From NCBI GenBank assembly GCA_020848035.1, contig JADLAX010000034.1, positions 62,001 to 126,000 of the forward strand: a DNA stretch of 64,000 nt, written 5' to 3'. The translations under genes and the position numbers were made by a program. Shown here piece by piece: positions 24,403-32,809 of the stretch (its first letter is position 1; each line of letters starts with the position of its first letter). Source of the stretch: Anaerolineae bacterium. GTDB taxonomy: Bacteria; Chloroflexota; Anaerolineae; Promineifilales; Promineifilaceae. The notes beneath the pieces were generated by a model. That model saw only the letters and a list, made by a program, of their open reading frames with translations, ran no database searches and was not told the origin of the DNA.

Positions 24403-26331
24403 TTAATTTTGTTCCTCTTGGTTGGCAATGTAGCGCATGACGGCTTTCAGCGCCGCCAGGTTTTGTTCGAAATCGGTCGCGGTGTAATCGGTGAGCAGCA
24501 CGGAGATGGCCGGGATACCCTGTTTGTCTAGCCAGTTGGTAGCATCGCCGTGCACCTCGGTGTTCACCAGGTCTTCAAAGTCGGCGATGCGGTATTCGGT
24601 GGCCCCACCGTAGATATCGGCCAAAGTTTGGGAAACGGCCGTTCCTTCCGAACACTCCCCCGGTGAAACCAATCCTTCGGCCGCCCGGGCCTGCCAGAAA
24701 ACCACGCCAGCGGCATCTACGGCCACAATAAAATCGGCCAGGGCACGCACTTCTGGCTCAGAAAACGGCTCCACGCCGCCTAACCCGTCGGGTGAATCGC
24801 TGCCCCAGGGTGGATTGGGCACCCAGCGGCAGTCCCAGTTACGGTTGAGATCGACCCCATTGCCGTTTAACCGGCCCGCCAGCTGCCCCGGCGCGCGCGG
24901 GCTGTCAGGGTTGGCGTTGGGGATGATCACCAGGGTAAGTTCCGGCGGCACCTCGTCTAGATGTTCCGAAAAATAGTCTATCATCTGGTTGGCCAGGTCC
25001 ACCGTGCCGGGGGCAAAACCCGAATGCAGGCCACCGATAAAAATAAGCACCGCAGGGCCGGTGCCAAGGCGCACCAGTTCAATCGGGTTCCCCCCAGCCG
25101 ATTGGCCGAGGGTAGCGGCGACCGGCGTGGGCAGCGCGGTCAGTCGGGTGGGGGTGACGCTGGGGGATCGAGTGGCGGTGGCGGTGGCTTCGGCCGTCGA
25201 CGTAGCGGTGGCCGGGTCCGCCGGAATGATTTGTGTCGGCACGATCAGGCTGACCCGTTCGGCCGTTGGTGTTGCCTCGGTGGTATTTAGAAATCGGGTG
25301 CTCCAAATGAGACCGGCAACCACCACCAGGCCCAGCAGGGCCAGGGCCGCCCAGGGCCACGGCCGTTGCTGAACCGGATCTTCTGGCGGCAGAGAATCGG
25401 AAACGGCCGTTACGTCATCAACCAGCGGTAGTGCGCCCTGGGTGGGTGCTTCCGCCACCGACATAGGCTGGCTGCGCTGGGTGAACCCTTCAGGCAAAAG
25501 GGGCAGCGGGGCGAGGCCAGGCAACGTCTGGCTGATCGCCTGCGTCAGCTCGGTGGCCGTGCCAAAGCGCTCGTTGCGCTCCTTGGCCAGCACCCGCTGG
25601 ATGACGGTCTCAAATTCGTCGGGCAGCTCGGGTTTGAGTTCGCGAATGTGCGGGATGGGGTTCAGCACGTGGGCCATCATCTGCTTCACCGGCGTGTCGG
25701 CGCGAAACGGCTTGCGCCCGGTGAGCATTTCAAAGAGGATGATGCCCAGGGTATAGACATCGGAACGGCCGTCCAGCGCCTTCTCACCATGAATTTGTTC
25801 GGGGCTCATGTACGCCGGGGTGCCAATCACACCGCTGCCGGTCAGATTGGTGCTGCTGCCCTGGGCCAGCTTCACGATGCCAAAATCGGTCAGAAAAGCG
25901 TTGTTGTACTGGTCGAAGAGGATATTGCCCGGCTTGAGGTCGCGGTGAATGACACCCAGCTGGTGCGCATGGTCCAATGCCCCGGCCAGACGCTGAATGA
26001 TGGGAACGGCCGTTGTCAGGGACATCGGCCCGGCAATGATGCGGTCGGCCAGGGTGCCGCCGGGCATGAGGCGCATCACCAGGTAGGGTTGGCCATCGGC
26101 TTCGCCATAGTCGTACACGGGCACGATGGCCGGATGCTCCAGCGTGGCAATGATACGCGCCTCACGCTCAAAGCGGCCGCGGAAGGTGGGATCGTCCATC
26201 AACGCCTGGGACATCACCTTCAGGGCCACCTTGCGGCCAAAGCGGGGATCATTGGCCTGGTACACGGTAGCCATGCCCCCCCGCCCCAGTTCAGATTCGA
26301 TTTCGTAACGGCCGTATTTTTTCCCGGTCAA
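24403..26331 (-). CDS. Ser/Thr protein kinase with extracellular inactivated M14 domain
   Basis: Membrane kinase of 642 residues. The kinase domain (8-275) is complete: GRGGMATVY loop, Lys in VALKVM, HRDLKPGN, DFG in LTDFGIVKL, and GTPAYMSPEQ. A membrane helix (PWAALALLGLVVVAGLIW, about 328) and a Thr/Ala-rich stalk follow, then a domain (about 410-640) clearly homologous to the next gene's M14 peptidase. Three key positions are lost: zinc Glu (HSGFA, not HGGYE), zinc His (FWQAR, not FWHSK) and catalytic Glu (VLLTD, not VELAT); DLNRNW remains. It probably binds, not cuts, a peptide and passes the signal inward. Confidence 0.92.
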   Translation of the reverse strand: MTGKKYGRYEIESELGRGGMATVYQANDPRFGRKVALKVMSQALMDDPTFRGRFEREARIIATLEHPAIVPVYDYGEADGQPYLVMRLMPGGTLADRIIAGPMSLTTAVPIIQRLAGALDHAHQLGVIHRDLKPGNILFDQYNNAFLTDFGIVKLAQGSSTNLTGSGVIGTPAYMSPEQIHGEKALDGRSDVYTLGIILFEMLTGRKPFRADTPVKQMMAHVLNPIPHIRELKPELPDEFETVIQRVLAKERNERFGTATELTQAISQTLPGLAPLPLLPEGFTQRSQPMSVAEAPTQGALPLVDDVTAVSDSLPPEDPVQQRPWPWAALALLGLVVVAGLIWSTRFLNTTEATPTAERVSLIVPTQIIPADPATATSTAEATATATRSPSVTPTRLTALPTPVAATLGQSAGGNPIELVRLGTGPAVLIFIGGLHSGFAPGTVDLANQMIDYFSEHLDEVPPELTLVIIPNANPDSPRAPGQLAGRLNGNGVDLNRNWDCRWVPNPPWGSDSPDGLGGVEPFSEPEVRALADFIVAVDAAGVVFWQARAAEGLVSPGECSEGTAVSQTLADIYGGATEYRIADFEDLVNTEVHGDATNWLDKQGIPAISVLLTDYTATDFEQNLAALKAVMRYIANQEEQN

Positions 26332-26380
26332 GCTTCACTCCCGCCAGAAATGGTGGCAGATCGTCGCCAACAATGCCATC

Positions 26381-26409
26381 ATTATGGAACAAATACACGA
26401 AATTTCCAA
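26381..26409 (-). promoter_or_regulatory. Sigma-70-type promoter of the kinase-peptidase operon
   Basis: On the minus strand, TTGGAA (26404-26409), 17-bp spacer, CATAAT (26381-26386). A transcript would start near 26374, about 43 bp before the kinase ATG. Confidence 0.55.
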
Positions 26410-26492
26410 TGGTGGCAAGTCATATCCTGATTTGCTAACGCTTGTTTGGCTCATTTAGGCATCAACCAGGGATTTCAGGACGGGTAAACAAA

Positions 26493-26526
26493 AAAGGCCG
26501 CAGCGATCGTCGATGCCGCAGCCTTT
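26493..26526 (-). terminator. Intrinsic terminator after tRNA-Thr
   Basis: Read on the minus strand, AAAGGCTGCGGC pairs with GCTGCGGCCTTT (two G-U pairs) around a 10-base loop, followed by a T run. It starts just after the tRNA 3' end, so it ends the tRNA transcript. Confidence 0.75.
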
Positions 26527-26536
26527 CGGTTTTACA

Positions 26537-26609
26537 AGCCAGCTAAGGGGGTCGAACCCTTGACCTACGCATTACGAATGCGCCGCTCTGCCATCTGAGC
26601 TAAGCTGGC
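26537..26609 (-). tRNA. tRNA-Thr (anticodon CGU)
   Basis: 73-nt cloverleaf on the minus strand. Acceptor GCCAGCU pairs with AGCUGGC; discriminator U at 26537. D-arm GCUCAGAUGGCAGAGC, anticodon arm GCGCA-UUCGUAA-UGCGU with anticodon CGU (reads ACG), and T-arm AAGGGUUCGACCCCUU. The 3' CCA is not encoded. It has its own promoter and terminator. Confidence 0.93.
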
Positions 26610-26621
26610 GATGCGCTGGGA

Positions 26622-26671
26622 ATTATAACAATCTCAACACGGCTTGACAAACCAAAGTTCGCGCTTATAGT
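26622..26671. promoter_or_regulatory. Divergent promoters with overlapping -35 boxes
   Basis: Minus strand, for tRNA-Thr: TTGTCA (26645-26650), 17 bp, perfect TATAAT (26622-26627). Plus strand, for the pentapeptide gene: perfect TTGACA (26644-26649), 16 bp, TATAGT (26666-26671). The two -35 boxes occupy the same seven bases, so polymerase cannot sit on both at once. Confidence 0.8.
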
Positions 26672-26712
26672 TTGGCTAACAGCCAGCCAACCGTCATTGA
26701 TCAGGAGTAGTT

Positions 26713-27225
26713 TTGCGCATGAAAGACAAGATTAAAGCGACAATTGGGGCCATCGGTGCCGATAAAGTGAACCTGGCCGGTCGGGATTTTCAGGAAAAGG
26801 ATTATTCGGGGACGAGCCTGAAAAAGGCCAATCTCAACCGCGCCAACTTTCAGAAGGCCACCCTGAAAAAAGCGGTCCTGACAGAAGCCAGCTTAGAGTG
26901 GGCCAACTTCAAGCAGGCCGATCTGACGGAAGCGGACCTGGCCAAAGCCAAAATGTTTCGTGCCGATTTTTACCAGGCCACCCTGGTCTCCTGCAATTTC
27001 AAAGAGGCGTACCTGGGCAAGGCCAATCTGCGCTATGCCAATTTGAAGAATGCCGACCTGAGCAAAGCACAGCTGCACTTTGCCGACCTGCGTGACGCCA
27101 ACCTGGAGGGGGTTAAGCTCGATGGCGTAGATTTGCGCTGGTGCCGCTACAACGACAAGACCATCTGGCCTGACAAGGAATTTGACCCCCAGCTGACGGG
27201 AGCCATTTTGTATGTTCGGCAATGA
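26713..27225 (+). CDS. Pentapeptide-repeat protein
   Basis: 170 residues, mostly about 20 tandem A(D/N)LXX repeats (residues 20-145; for example KKANLNRANFQKATLKKAVL), which fold as a right-handed square beta-helix. Two starts are possible: TTG 26713, five bases after AGGAG, or ATG 26719. Some relatives mimic DNA and protect gyrase, but most have no known role, and nothing here decides. Its promoter overlaps that of tRNA-Thr. The lysA frame begins inside its 3' end, so the two may be co-transcribed. Confidence 0.9.
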   Translation: MRMKDKIKATIGAIGADKVNLAGRDFQEKDYSGTSLKKANLNRANFQKATLKKAVLTEASLEWANFKQADLTEADLAKAKMFRADFYQATLVSCNFKEAYLGKANLRYANLKNADLSKAQLHFADLRDANLEGVKLDGVDLRWCRYNDKTIWPDKEFDPQLTGAILYVRQ

Positions 27226-28486
27226 GGGGATGGGCTACGGCCGTTTCCTCTACCACACAAACCATCTCCACTGCGAAAACATCCCCCTGACCCACCTGGC
27301 ACAGCGGTTTGGCACCCCGCTCTACGTCTACAGCCGCGCCGCGATTTTAGAAAATGCCCAGGCGTACCGGGCGCACGCGCCGCACGCAGCGCGGGTTTGT
27401 TTTGCGGTGAAGGCCAACGGCAACCCCACCATCCTGCGCCTGCTGGCCGACGCTGGTCTGGGTGCCGACGTGACCAGCGGCGGCGAACTGTTTCTGGCGC
27501 TTAAAGCAGGGTTTGCCCCGGAAACGATCATCTACTCCGGCGTGGGCAAACTGCACCATGAAATTGAAGCGGCGCTGGCAGCCCAGATCCGCGCCTTGCA
27601 CGTGGAGTCGGCGATGGAGCTGGAGCTGATTGCCGCCATTGCCAGCCAGCGGCAGCAGGTGGCCTCCATCGGCGTGCGGGTGAACCCGGACATTCATGTG
27701 GAGACTCATCCAGCCATCAGCACAGGTGCGGCCCAGCATAAATTTGGCGTTGCGCCAGAAACGGCCGTAACCCTCCTGCACCAGGCCGCCCAACACCCCT
27801 GGCTCAAACCGGTTGGTCTGGCCGCACACCTCGGCTCGCAAATCCACGAGATTGCCCCCTTCACCGCTGCGGCCAACTTCCTGGTGGCCCTCGCTGACGA
27901 GCTGGCGTCTGGTGGAATTCGGCTTGACTACCTTGATGTGGGTGGCGGTTTGGGCGTGGCGTATGAAAGGGAGAAGTGGGAAGTAAAAAGTGAAAAGATT
28001 GGGGAGTGGGTAACGGCCGTTGCCGCACCAATTCAAGCGGCGGGTTACCAGCTGGTCATAGAGCCGGGACGCTCCATCGTGGCCGAAGCGGGTGTGCTGC
28101 TGACTCAGGTTGTCTACACGAAGCCACAAGGCAAGAAGATGTTTGCCATTGTGGATGCGGCGATGAATGACCTCATTCGCCCCACCCTGTACAACGCCCA
28201 CCATGAAATTCTCGAAGTGCGCCGCACTTCAAAGGTGGATCGCACTTGCACCTATGACATCGTGGGGCCGATTTGTGAAACCGGGGATTTTTTGGCAAGA
28301 GAACGGCCGTTCCCCCCGCTCGCTCCCGGTGATTTGCTGGCGGTGTGTCATGCTGGCGCGTATGGTTTTGCTATGAGCAGTAATTACAACGGCCGTCTCC
28401 GCCCCGCCGAAGTTTTGGTCGATGGGGAAAATGTCCACCTCATCCGCCAGCGCCAAACCTATGAACATCTGCTAGACGGTACATAA
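27212..28486 (+). CDS. lysA: Diaminopimelate decarboxylase
   Basis: PLP enzyme of 424 residues that makes L-lysine from meso-diaminopimelate. PLP-binding Lys in VCFAVKANGNPTILRLL, then SGGELFLALKAGF, HLGSQIHE, glycine-rich DVGGGLGVAYE, IEPGRSIVAEAG and the active-site GPICETGDFLA with Cys, and final YNGRLRPAEVLV. Start at 27212 (14-bp overlap with the pentapeptide gene, GGGAG upstream) or at ATG 27230 just after that gene's stop. The region 27968-28000 codes a lysine-rich loop (REKWEVKSEKIGEW) from repeat-like DNA, absent from typical LysA. Confidence 0.95.
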   Translation: MFGNEGMGYGRFLYHTNHLHCENIPLTHLAQRFGTPLYVYSRAAILENAQAYRAHAPHAARVCFAVKANGNPTILRLLADAGLGADVTSGGELFLALKAGFAPETIIYSGVGKLHHEIEAALAAQIRALHVESAMELELIAAIASQRQQVASIGVRVNPDIHVETHPAISTGAAQHKFGVAPETAVTLLHQAAQHPWLKPVGLAAHLGSQIHEIAPFTAAANFLVALADELASGGIRLDYLDVGGGLGVAYEREKWEVKSEKIGEWVTAVAAPIQAAGYQLVIEPGRSIVAEAGVLLTQVVYTKPQGKKMFAIVDAAMNDLIRPTLYNAHHEILEVRRTSKVDRTCTYDIVGPICETGDFLARERPFPPLAPGDLLAVCHAGAYGFAMSSNYNGRLRPAEVLVDGENVHLIRQRQTYEHLLDGT

Positions 28487-28493
28487 AAGCAAA

Positions 28494-28570
28494 TGGGACG
28501 CCGATGAACGCTGATAAACGCTGATTTTCTTTTAATCCGCACCATCTGCGTTTATCAGCGTCCCATTTTT
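28494..28570. repeat. Palindromic repeat with T run; probable terminator
   Basis: GGGACGCCGATGAACGCTG and ACGCTGATTTTC on one side, TGCGTTTATCAGCGTCCC on the other, followed by ATTTTTT. The family of GGACGC...GCGTCC palindromes also occurs at 29411 and 32850. It sits between convergent lysA and cbbY and could end the lysA transcript. Confidence 0.7.
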
Positions 28571-28576
28571 TAGAAT

Positions 28577-29278
28577 CTATTCTGGCAGGCACAAATCTTC
28601 TAGCTGCTGGAGGGTAAAGTGGGCCAGGCTGCGGGCCACCAGCTGCGCTCCGGCAAAATTTTTGCCAAAGGTATAGTCGTTGTAGATAACGGCCGTTGGA
28701 ATCCCCACCCGCTTGGCCGCCGCAAACCCTTCTTGCGAATCTTCAATCACCAGGGTTTCAGCCAATGAGGTACCCAGTTCTGCCAGGCAGCGCCGGTAAA
28801 GCGGCGAATCGGGCGCGGTTTTGGGGCCGCTTTCTTTGCCCAGAACCGGGTCCAGGTGCGGGTAAATGTGCGGCAGGTGGTTGGACAGCAGCGCATTCAC
28901 CTGCGCTTCGTAAGACATCGACACCACCGCCAGCCGCACACCACGCGCCAGCGCCTCTTCCATGATTTCGACCACACCCTCGCGCAGCGGCAGGTCGGGC
29001 AAATATTTCTCGATGTAGAATTTTTTCTTGAGGCTGACGAGTTCGGCTACGGCCGTATCCAACTCATCTACCCCCATCTCCGGCCGCCACTCCGCCAACG
29101 ACTTGCGCATCCGCACCGCGTTACCTGCCATCCACTGCATCTCCTTAAACTCCTCCCAGGACCAATGAATGGGATAGCCCAACGTGGCAAACGCCTCGTT
29201 GCAGGCAGGCAAGTGCCCCTTGTGCTCCGTGTTGGCAATCGTGCCATCCACGTCAAAAATCATCGCTTTTAATTTCAT
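28577..29278 (-). CDS. cbbY: CbbY-type HAD phosphatase (xylulose-1,5-bisphosphate phosphatase)
   Basis: HAD hydrolase of 233 residues. Motif I FDVDGTIANTEHKGHLPACN with nucleophile Asp and acid Asp; cap-domain helix ATLGYPIHWSWEEFKEMQWMAG; motif II VVSMS; motif III/IV in KTAPDSPLYRRCL and VIEDSQEGFAAAKRVGIP. The HxxACNEAF and Trp-rich cap match CbbY, which removes xylulose-1,5-bisphosphate, a misfire product that blocks RuBisCO. Last gene of the rbcL-prk-rpe-cbbY set, 236 bp after rpe. Start at 29278 by homology. A related sugar phosphatase cannot be ruled out. Confidence 0.82.
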   Translation of the reverse strand: MKLKAMIFDVDGTIANTEHKGHLPACNEAFATLGYPIHWSWEEFKEMQWMAGNAVRMRKSLAEWRPEMGVDELDTAVAELVSLKKKFYIEKYLPDLPLREGVVEIMEEALARGVRLAVVSMSYEAQVNALLSNHLPHIYPHLDPVLGKESGPKTAPDSPLYRRCLAELGTSLAETLVIEDSQEGFAAAKRVGIPTAVIYNDYTFGKNFAGAQLVARSLAHFTLQQLEDLCLPE

Positions 29279-29333
29279 AAACATTCACATGGTTCGTAAA
29301 AAGCTCTAGGCTTACAAAAGATAACGGTAACCG

Positions 29334-29391
29334 TTCAGTTGGTATCCCGCACGAGGGCGCTGCGCGGCCCATGCTCTACAGGGAACTGAAC
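29334..29391. repeat. 50-bp dispersed repeat, copy 2, with short terminal inverted repeats
   Basis: 29342-29391 matches 3826-3875. Here the copy is framed by GTTCAGTT (29334-29341) and AACTGAAC (29384-29391), perfect 8-bp inverted ends. It lies 55 bp upstream of the cbbY start. Confidence 0.75.
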
Positions 29392-29410
29392 ATTTACTCT
29401 ATTCAAAGAA

Positions 29411-29484
29411 CGGGACGCAGATGAACGCAGATGACGCTGATTTTTCTTTTTATCCGCGTTATCCGCGTTCATCCGCGTCCTATT
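29411..29484. repeat. GGACGCAGATGAACGC palindromic repeat
   Basis: GGGACGCAGATGAACGCAGA on one side and CGTTCATCCGCGTCC on the other of a T-rich middle. Fills the rpe-cbbY gap. Same class as 28494 and 32850. Confidence 0.7.
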
Positions 29485-29514
29485 TTCATACTTTCTGGGA
29501 CTAAAAACTAAAAA

Positions 29515-30204
29515 TTAAATCGCGGGCTGACCAGCTAAAATTGCTTCGCGAAAGGCAGCCATGTTTTGGGCGATGGGTTGTTTGTCGTTAAACACGGCAC
29601 TGCCCGCCACCAGCACATTGGCCCCAGCAGCCACAATCTCGGCGGCGTTGTGCGGCTTGATGCCGCCATCAACCTCCAAATCGGCCGTAGAACCAATGGC
29701 GTCCAGCATCTGGCGCAGCCGCCGGATTTTGTCGGTGCTGGCCGGGATGTAGCTCTGCCCGCCAAAGCCCGGATTCACGGACATGATGAGCACCAGCTCC
29801 ACGTCGGGCAATATTTCTTCCAGCGTCACCAGCGGTGTGGCCGGGTTGAGCGTCACACCCGCCTTGACCCCCTGCTCGTGGATGGCCTGGATGGTGCGGT
29901 GCAGGTGTGGGCACGCCTCCACATGCACGGTGATGATGTCGGCCCCGGCCTCCGCAAAATCAACGATGTACCGGTCGGGGTTGGCAATCATCAGGTGTAC
30001 GTCCAACACAGCCTGGAGTTCAGTGGCTAACGGCCGTAACGCCTTCACCACCAGCGGACCAATCGTAATGTTGGGCACAAAGTGCCCGTCCATCACATCC
30101 ACATGAATGTAACGGGCACCTGCCTCCACCGCCTGCCGCACCTGCTCGCCCAACCGGGCAAAATCGGCCGAAAGAATACTGGGAGCAATGATTAACTCAT
30201 TCAT
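29515..30204 (-). CDS. rpe: Ribulose-phosphate 3-epimerase
   Basis: TIM-barrel enzyme of 229 residues interconverting ribulose-5-P and xylulose-5-P. Conserved parts: [17 protein letters not shown] (catalytic Asp), [17 protein letters not shown] with metal-binding His and Asp, [25 protein letters not shown] and [11 protein letters not shown] with the second catalytic Asp. Its ATG overlaps the prk stop by one base (TAATG), showing translational coupling. In this operon it feeds ribulose-5-P to phosphoribulokinase. Confidence 0.97.
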   Translation of the reverse strand: MNELIIAPSILSADFARLGEQVRQAVEAGARYIHVDVMDGHFVPNITIGPLVVKALRPLATELQAVLDVHLMIANPDRYIVDFAEAGADIITVHVEACPHLHRTIQAIHEQGVKAGVTLNPATPLVTLEEILPDVELVLIMSVNPGFGGQSYIPASTDKIRRLRQMLDAIGSTADLEVDGGIKPHNAAEIVAAGANVLVAGSAVFNDKQPIAQNMAAFREAILAGQPAI

Positions 30205-31142
30205 TAGCTCTGCATCTCATCAATCGTCTGGCCCGCCGTCACCATGTGGTAGGCAATCAGGTGCTGCGTCAAGGCCAACGGCAAACTGCGCTGTGCTTCC
30301 AGGCCCAACTGGTACTGCCCCAACATCGCCTCGTTCAGCTGGCAATCCGCAGGCATGTGCCGCTGGATCAGCTCAATCAAATCGTGCGCCTTGTCTTCCA
30401 CCAGGTTACCGGCAATCTCCATAAAATCGGCCGGAGTCCCTTCATAGCGCCCCAGGTTTAGGCGCAGCGCCGGATTCACGCCATTGCTGCCGTGATGCAG
30501 CACATCGGTTAAATCGGGATGAGGCACCGTTGGCTTCAGCACCACCTGCGCATTCAAATGGCCGCCGATCTCCTGCATGTTATTCTCTGGCGGATAAAAG
30601 CGCACAATCATGTCCGCCACTCGCTTCTGTGGATGAATGTACCTGGGCGATAAATCTTGCCGCTTTTCCAGCGACGCCATCACCTCTTCCCGGGTATACC
30701 CTCGCTTGGCCGTGTCACGCTGCACCTTCCAGGCGTAGCGCAGCTCTTCGGGCGGATCCAGGTACACCTTCACGTCGAAGTTCAGCCGCATCCGGTGCGT
30801 GTAAAACGGCAGCAGCCCTTCGATGATCATGTACTTTTTCGGCTTGATGTAAACCGGTGGATCAAAATCACCTGTCTTGTGATTGTAAATCGGCATCAAA
30901 ATAGGCTTGCCTTCGCGCAGCAGCCGAAAATGCTGCTCCATGATGTCGATATAGTTCCCCTCGGGTGATAAGGCGCTGATGCCCAATTCCTTGCGCATCT
31001 GGCGGTTGTACTTGTGATAATGGTCACAACAAATTGCCGTAACCTGGTCCTCGCCCAAAGCCTGGACGATGCCTTTACTCAGCGTTGTCTTGCCGGCGGC
31101 ACTATCTCCGGCGATGCCAATCATCACCACTCTCCGGTGCAT
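30204..31142 (-). CDS. prk: Phosphoribulokinase
   Basis: Makes ribulose-1,5-bisphosphate, the RuBisCO substrate, from ribulose-5-P and ATP. 312 residues; ATG 31142 follows AGGAGGAG. P-loop [17 protein letters not shown]; substrate-binding [25 protein letters not shown] (Walker-B-like Glu); [13 protein letters not shown]. The PNYD region reads [13 protein letters not shown]. It resembles the class II enzymes of cyanobacteria and Archaea more than the proteobacterial class I; the regulatory N-terminal Cys pair of plant enzymes is not evident. Co-transcribed with rpe downstream and lies 144 bp after rbcL. Confidence 0.95.
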   Translation of the reverse strand: MHRRVVMIGIAGDSAAGKTTLSKGIVQALGEDQVTAICCDHYHKYNRQMRKELGISALSPEGNYIDIMEQHFRLLREGKPILMPIYNHKTGDFDPPVYIKPKKYMIIEGLLPFYTHRMRLNFDVKVYLDPPEELRYAWKVQRDTAKRGYTREEVMASLEKRQDLSPRYIHPQKRVADMIVRFYPPENNMQEIGGHLNAQVVLKPTVPHPDLTDVLHHGSNGVNPALRLNLGRYEGTPADFMEIAGNLVEDKAHDLIELIQRHMPADCQLNEAMLGQYQLGLEAQRSLPLALTQHLIAYHMVTAGQTIDEMQS

Positions 31143-31286
31143 GATCTCCTCCTTAACAAAACAGAACACTGGCAGACACAAATTCACACGGGAATATTGT
31201 CTCTAATCTGGGTGAATCCGTATCCACCAGTGCGCCAAAAAAAGTAAAACAAATGAAATTCTCGATTACCGATTACCGACTACAGT

Positions 31287-32669
31287 CTACTCCTGCACGT
31301 CGAACTTGATGTCGGCCCACAGGGACAGGGCATCACGCAGTTCGGGGGAGTTTTTGGCTGCTTCGGCCAGGGTGGAGCCGGAGGCAATGGCCTCGGTAGC
31401 CACGCGGTTGGCGGTGGCCCCAGCGCGGCTGCCCTTGGGATGGCCATGCGTACCGCCACCAAACAACCAGAAGGCATCATTGCCCGTCAGCCGGTGCAGG
31501 TCGGGAATGTGGTGCACATGAATGCCGCCAGAGGCAACCGGCCAGACGTCCTTCAAACCAGCAAAATCCTGGTCAAAGTAGATGCCGCGTTCTTTGTCGG
31601 CCGGGGTAAAGCGGTTGCGCAGCAGGCTGATCATGCCTTCGGTCTCTTTCCAGGAACCCTCCAGCTTACCCACCACTGTGCCGGTGTGCATGTGGTCGCC
31701 GCCGGTAAGACGCAGCCATTTGGCCACCACCCGCATGTGAATGCCATGATCATGCTGGCGGGTAAAAACGGCATGCATGGCGCGATGGCAGTGCACAATC
31801 ATGTCCAATTCGCGGGCCTGGGCAAACACGTCGGCCGAAGCGGCAAAACCGGCGGTGATAAAGTCGAACATGCACATGTCAGCGCCGTGCTCTTTGAGAA
31901 ACTCCATGCGCTTCAGGCTTTCCATCGTCGAACCGGCGGTGACGTTGTGCCAGTGGCCTTTGTATTCGCCGGTGTCTACCATGGCTTCTTCAACCGCTTC
32001 CTGGGCATACCGGAAACGGTCCCGCCAACGGCTGAACGGCTGGCTGTTCATGTTTTCATCGTCTTTGGTGGTGTCCAGGCCGCCCATCAAACATTCGTAG
32101 ATGATGGTGGAGTACGCTTTAGGTGAGAGACCCAGTTTGGGTTTTACGGTGCCGCCGAGCAACGGCCGTTCCCACTTATTCGACCACACCCGCTCATCGT
32201 AAATACCGACGTGCGGGCCGGGGTATGTTTTCACCAGGGCAGTGGGGATGCGCATATCCTCCAGCCGCAGGGCCGAGACAGCCTTCATGCCAAACACGTT
32301 GCCCACAATCGAGGACATGATGTTGACAATGCTGTTTTCCTCGAACAAATCCATCGGGTAAGCGATGTAGGCGATGTCGTCTTGAATGTCGTAGACACGC
32401 GCCTTGTAAAATTCCAGGTCGGTGAGCTGGTTGGACCACACCTCCGTCCAGGTACCGGTGGAGGATTCGGCAGCAACGGCCGCTGCCGCTTCGATCATGT
32501 CGGTTGGCGCTTTGGGGTCAATGCGGAAGGCACAGAGCAGGTCGGTATCTTTGGGTTCGTAGTCGGGGTCGTAGTAACCACTGGCGTAGGTACGCACACC
32601 GGCAACGTATTTGTCGCTCACAGCAGCCGACGGGGGCTGGAGCTTATTTTGGGCAATCATTTCACTCAT
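31287..32669 (-). CDS. rbcL: RuBisCO large subunit, Form I' type (no small subunit)
   Basis: Carboxylase of 460 residues. ATG 32669 has AAGGAG eight bases upstream. All catalytic residues of carboxylating RuBisCO are present (spinach numbers): Glu60/Thr65/Trp66 in ESSTGTWTEVW, Asn123 in SIVGNVFG, Lys175/Lys177 in TVKPKLGLS, carbamylated Lys201 with Asp203/Glu204 in TTKDDEN, His294 in HCHRAMH, His327 and loop-6 Lys334 in GDHMHTGTVVGKLEG, Ser379 in PVASGGIHV. Sequence is Form I-like, not Form II, III or IV, yet no cbbS gene lies within the window. That matches Form I', which assembles as L8. prk, rpe and cbbY follow. Confidence 0.95.
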   Translation of the reverse strand: MSEMIAQNKLQPPSAAVSDKYVAGVRTYASGYYDPDYEPKDTDLLCAFRIDPKAPTDMIEAAAAVAAESSTGTWTEVWSNQLTDLEFYKARVYDIQDDIAYIAYPMDLFEENSIVNIMSSIVGNVFGMKAVSALRLEDMRIPTALVKTYPGPHVGIYDERVWSNKWERPLLGGTVKPKLGLSPKAYSTIIYECLMGGLDTTKDDENMNSQPFSRWRDRFRYAQEAVEEAMVDTGEYKGHWHNVTAGSTMESLKRMEFLKEHGADMCMFDFITAGFAASADVFAQARELDMIVHCHRAMHAVFTRQHDHGIHMRVVAKWLRLTGGDHMHTGTVVGKLEGSWKETEGMISLLRNRFTPADKERGIYFDQDFAGLKDVWPVASGGIHVHHIPDLHRLTGNDAFWLFGGGTHGHPKGSRAGATANRVATEAIASGSTLAEAAKNSPELRDALSLWADIKFDVQE

Positions 32670-32809
32670 TGTCAACACTCCTTCTGATTCCTACGGCCGT
32701 CTGCTGCCACAGCGGCCACACCGTTTGTGATAAATGGAACAATCGAAGTGTAACAGAAGTGGGAACGGCCGTTTAGACACAACCGGGTAGACATTCAAAT
32801 TCAATCAGG

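Noticed and set aside
31287..32669. Form III or Form IV (RuBisCO-like) assignment
   Set aside because: All catalytic residues are present and motifs such as GTVVGKLEG and KPKLGLS follow Form I; the neighbours prk and cbbY fit a Calvin cycle rather than nucleotide salvage or methionine salvage.
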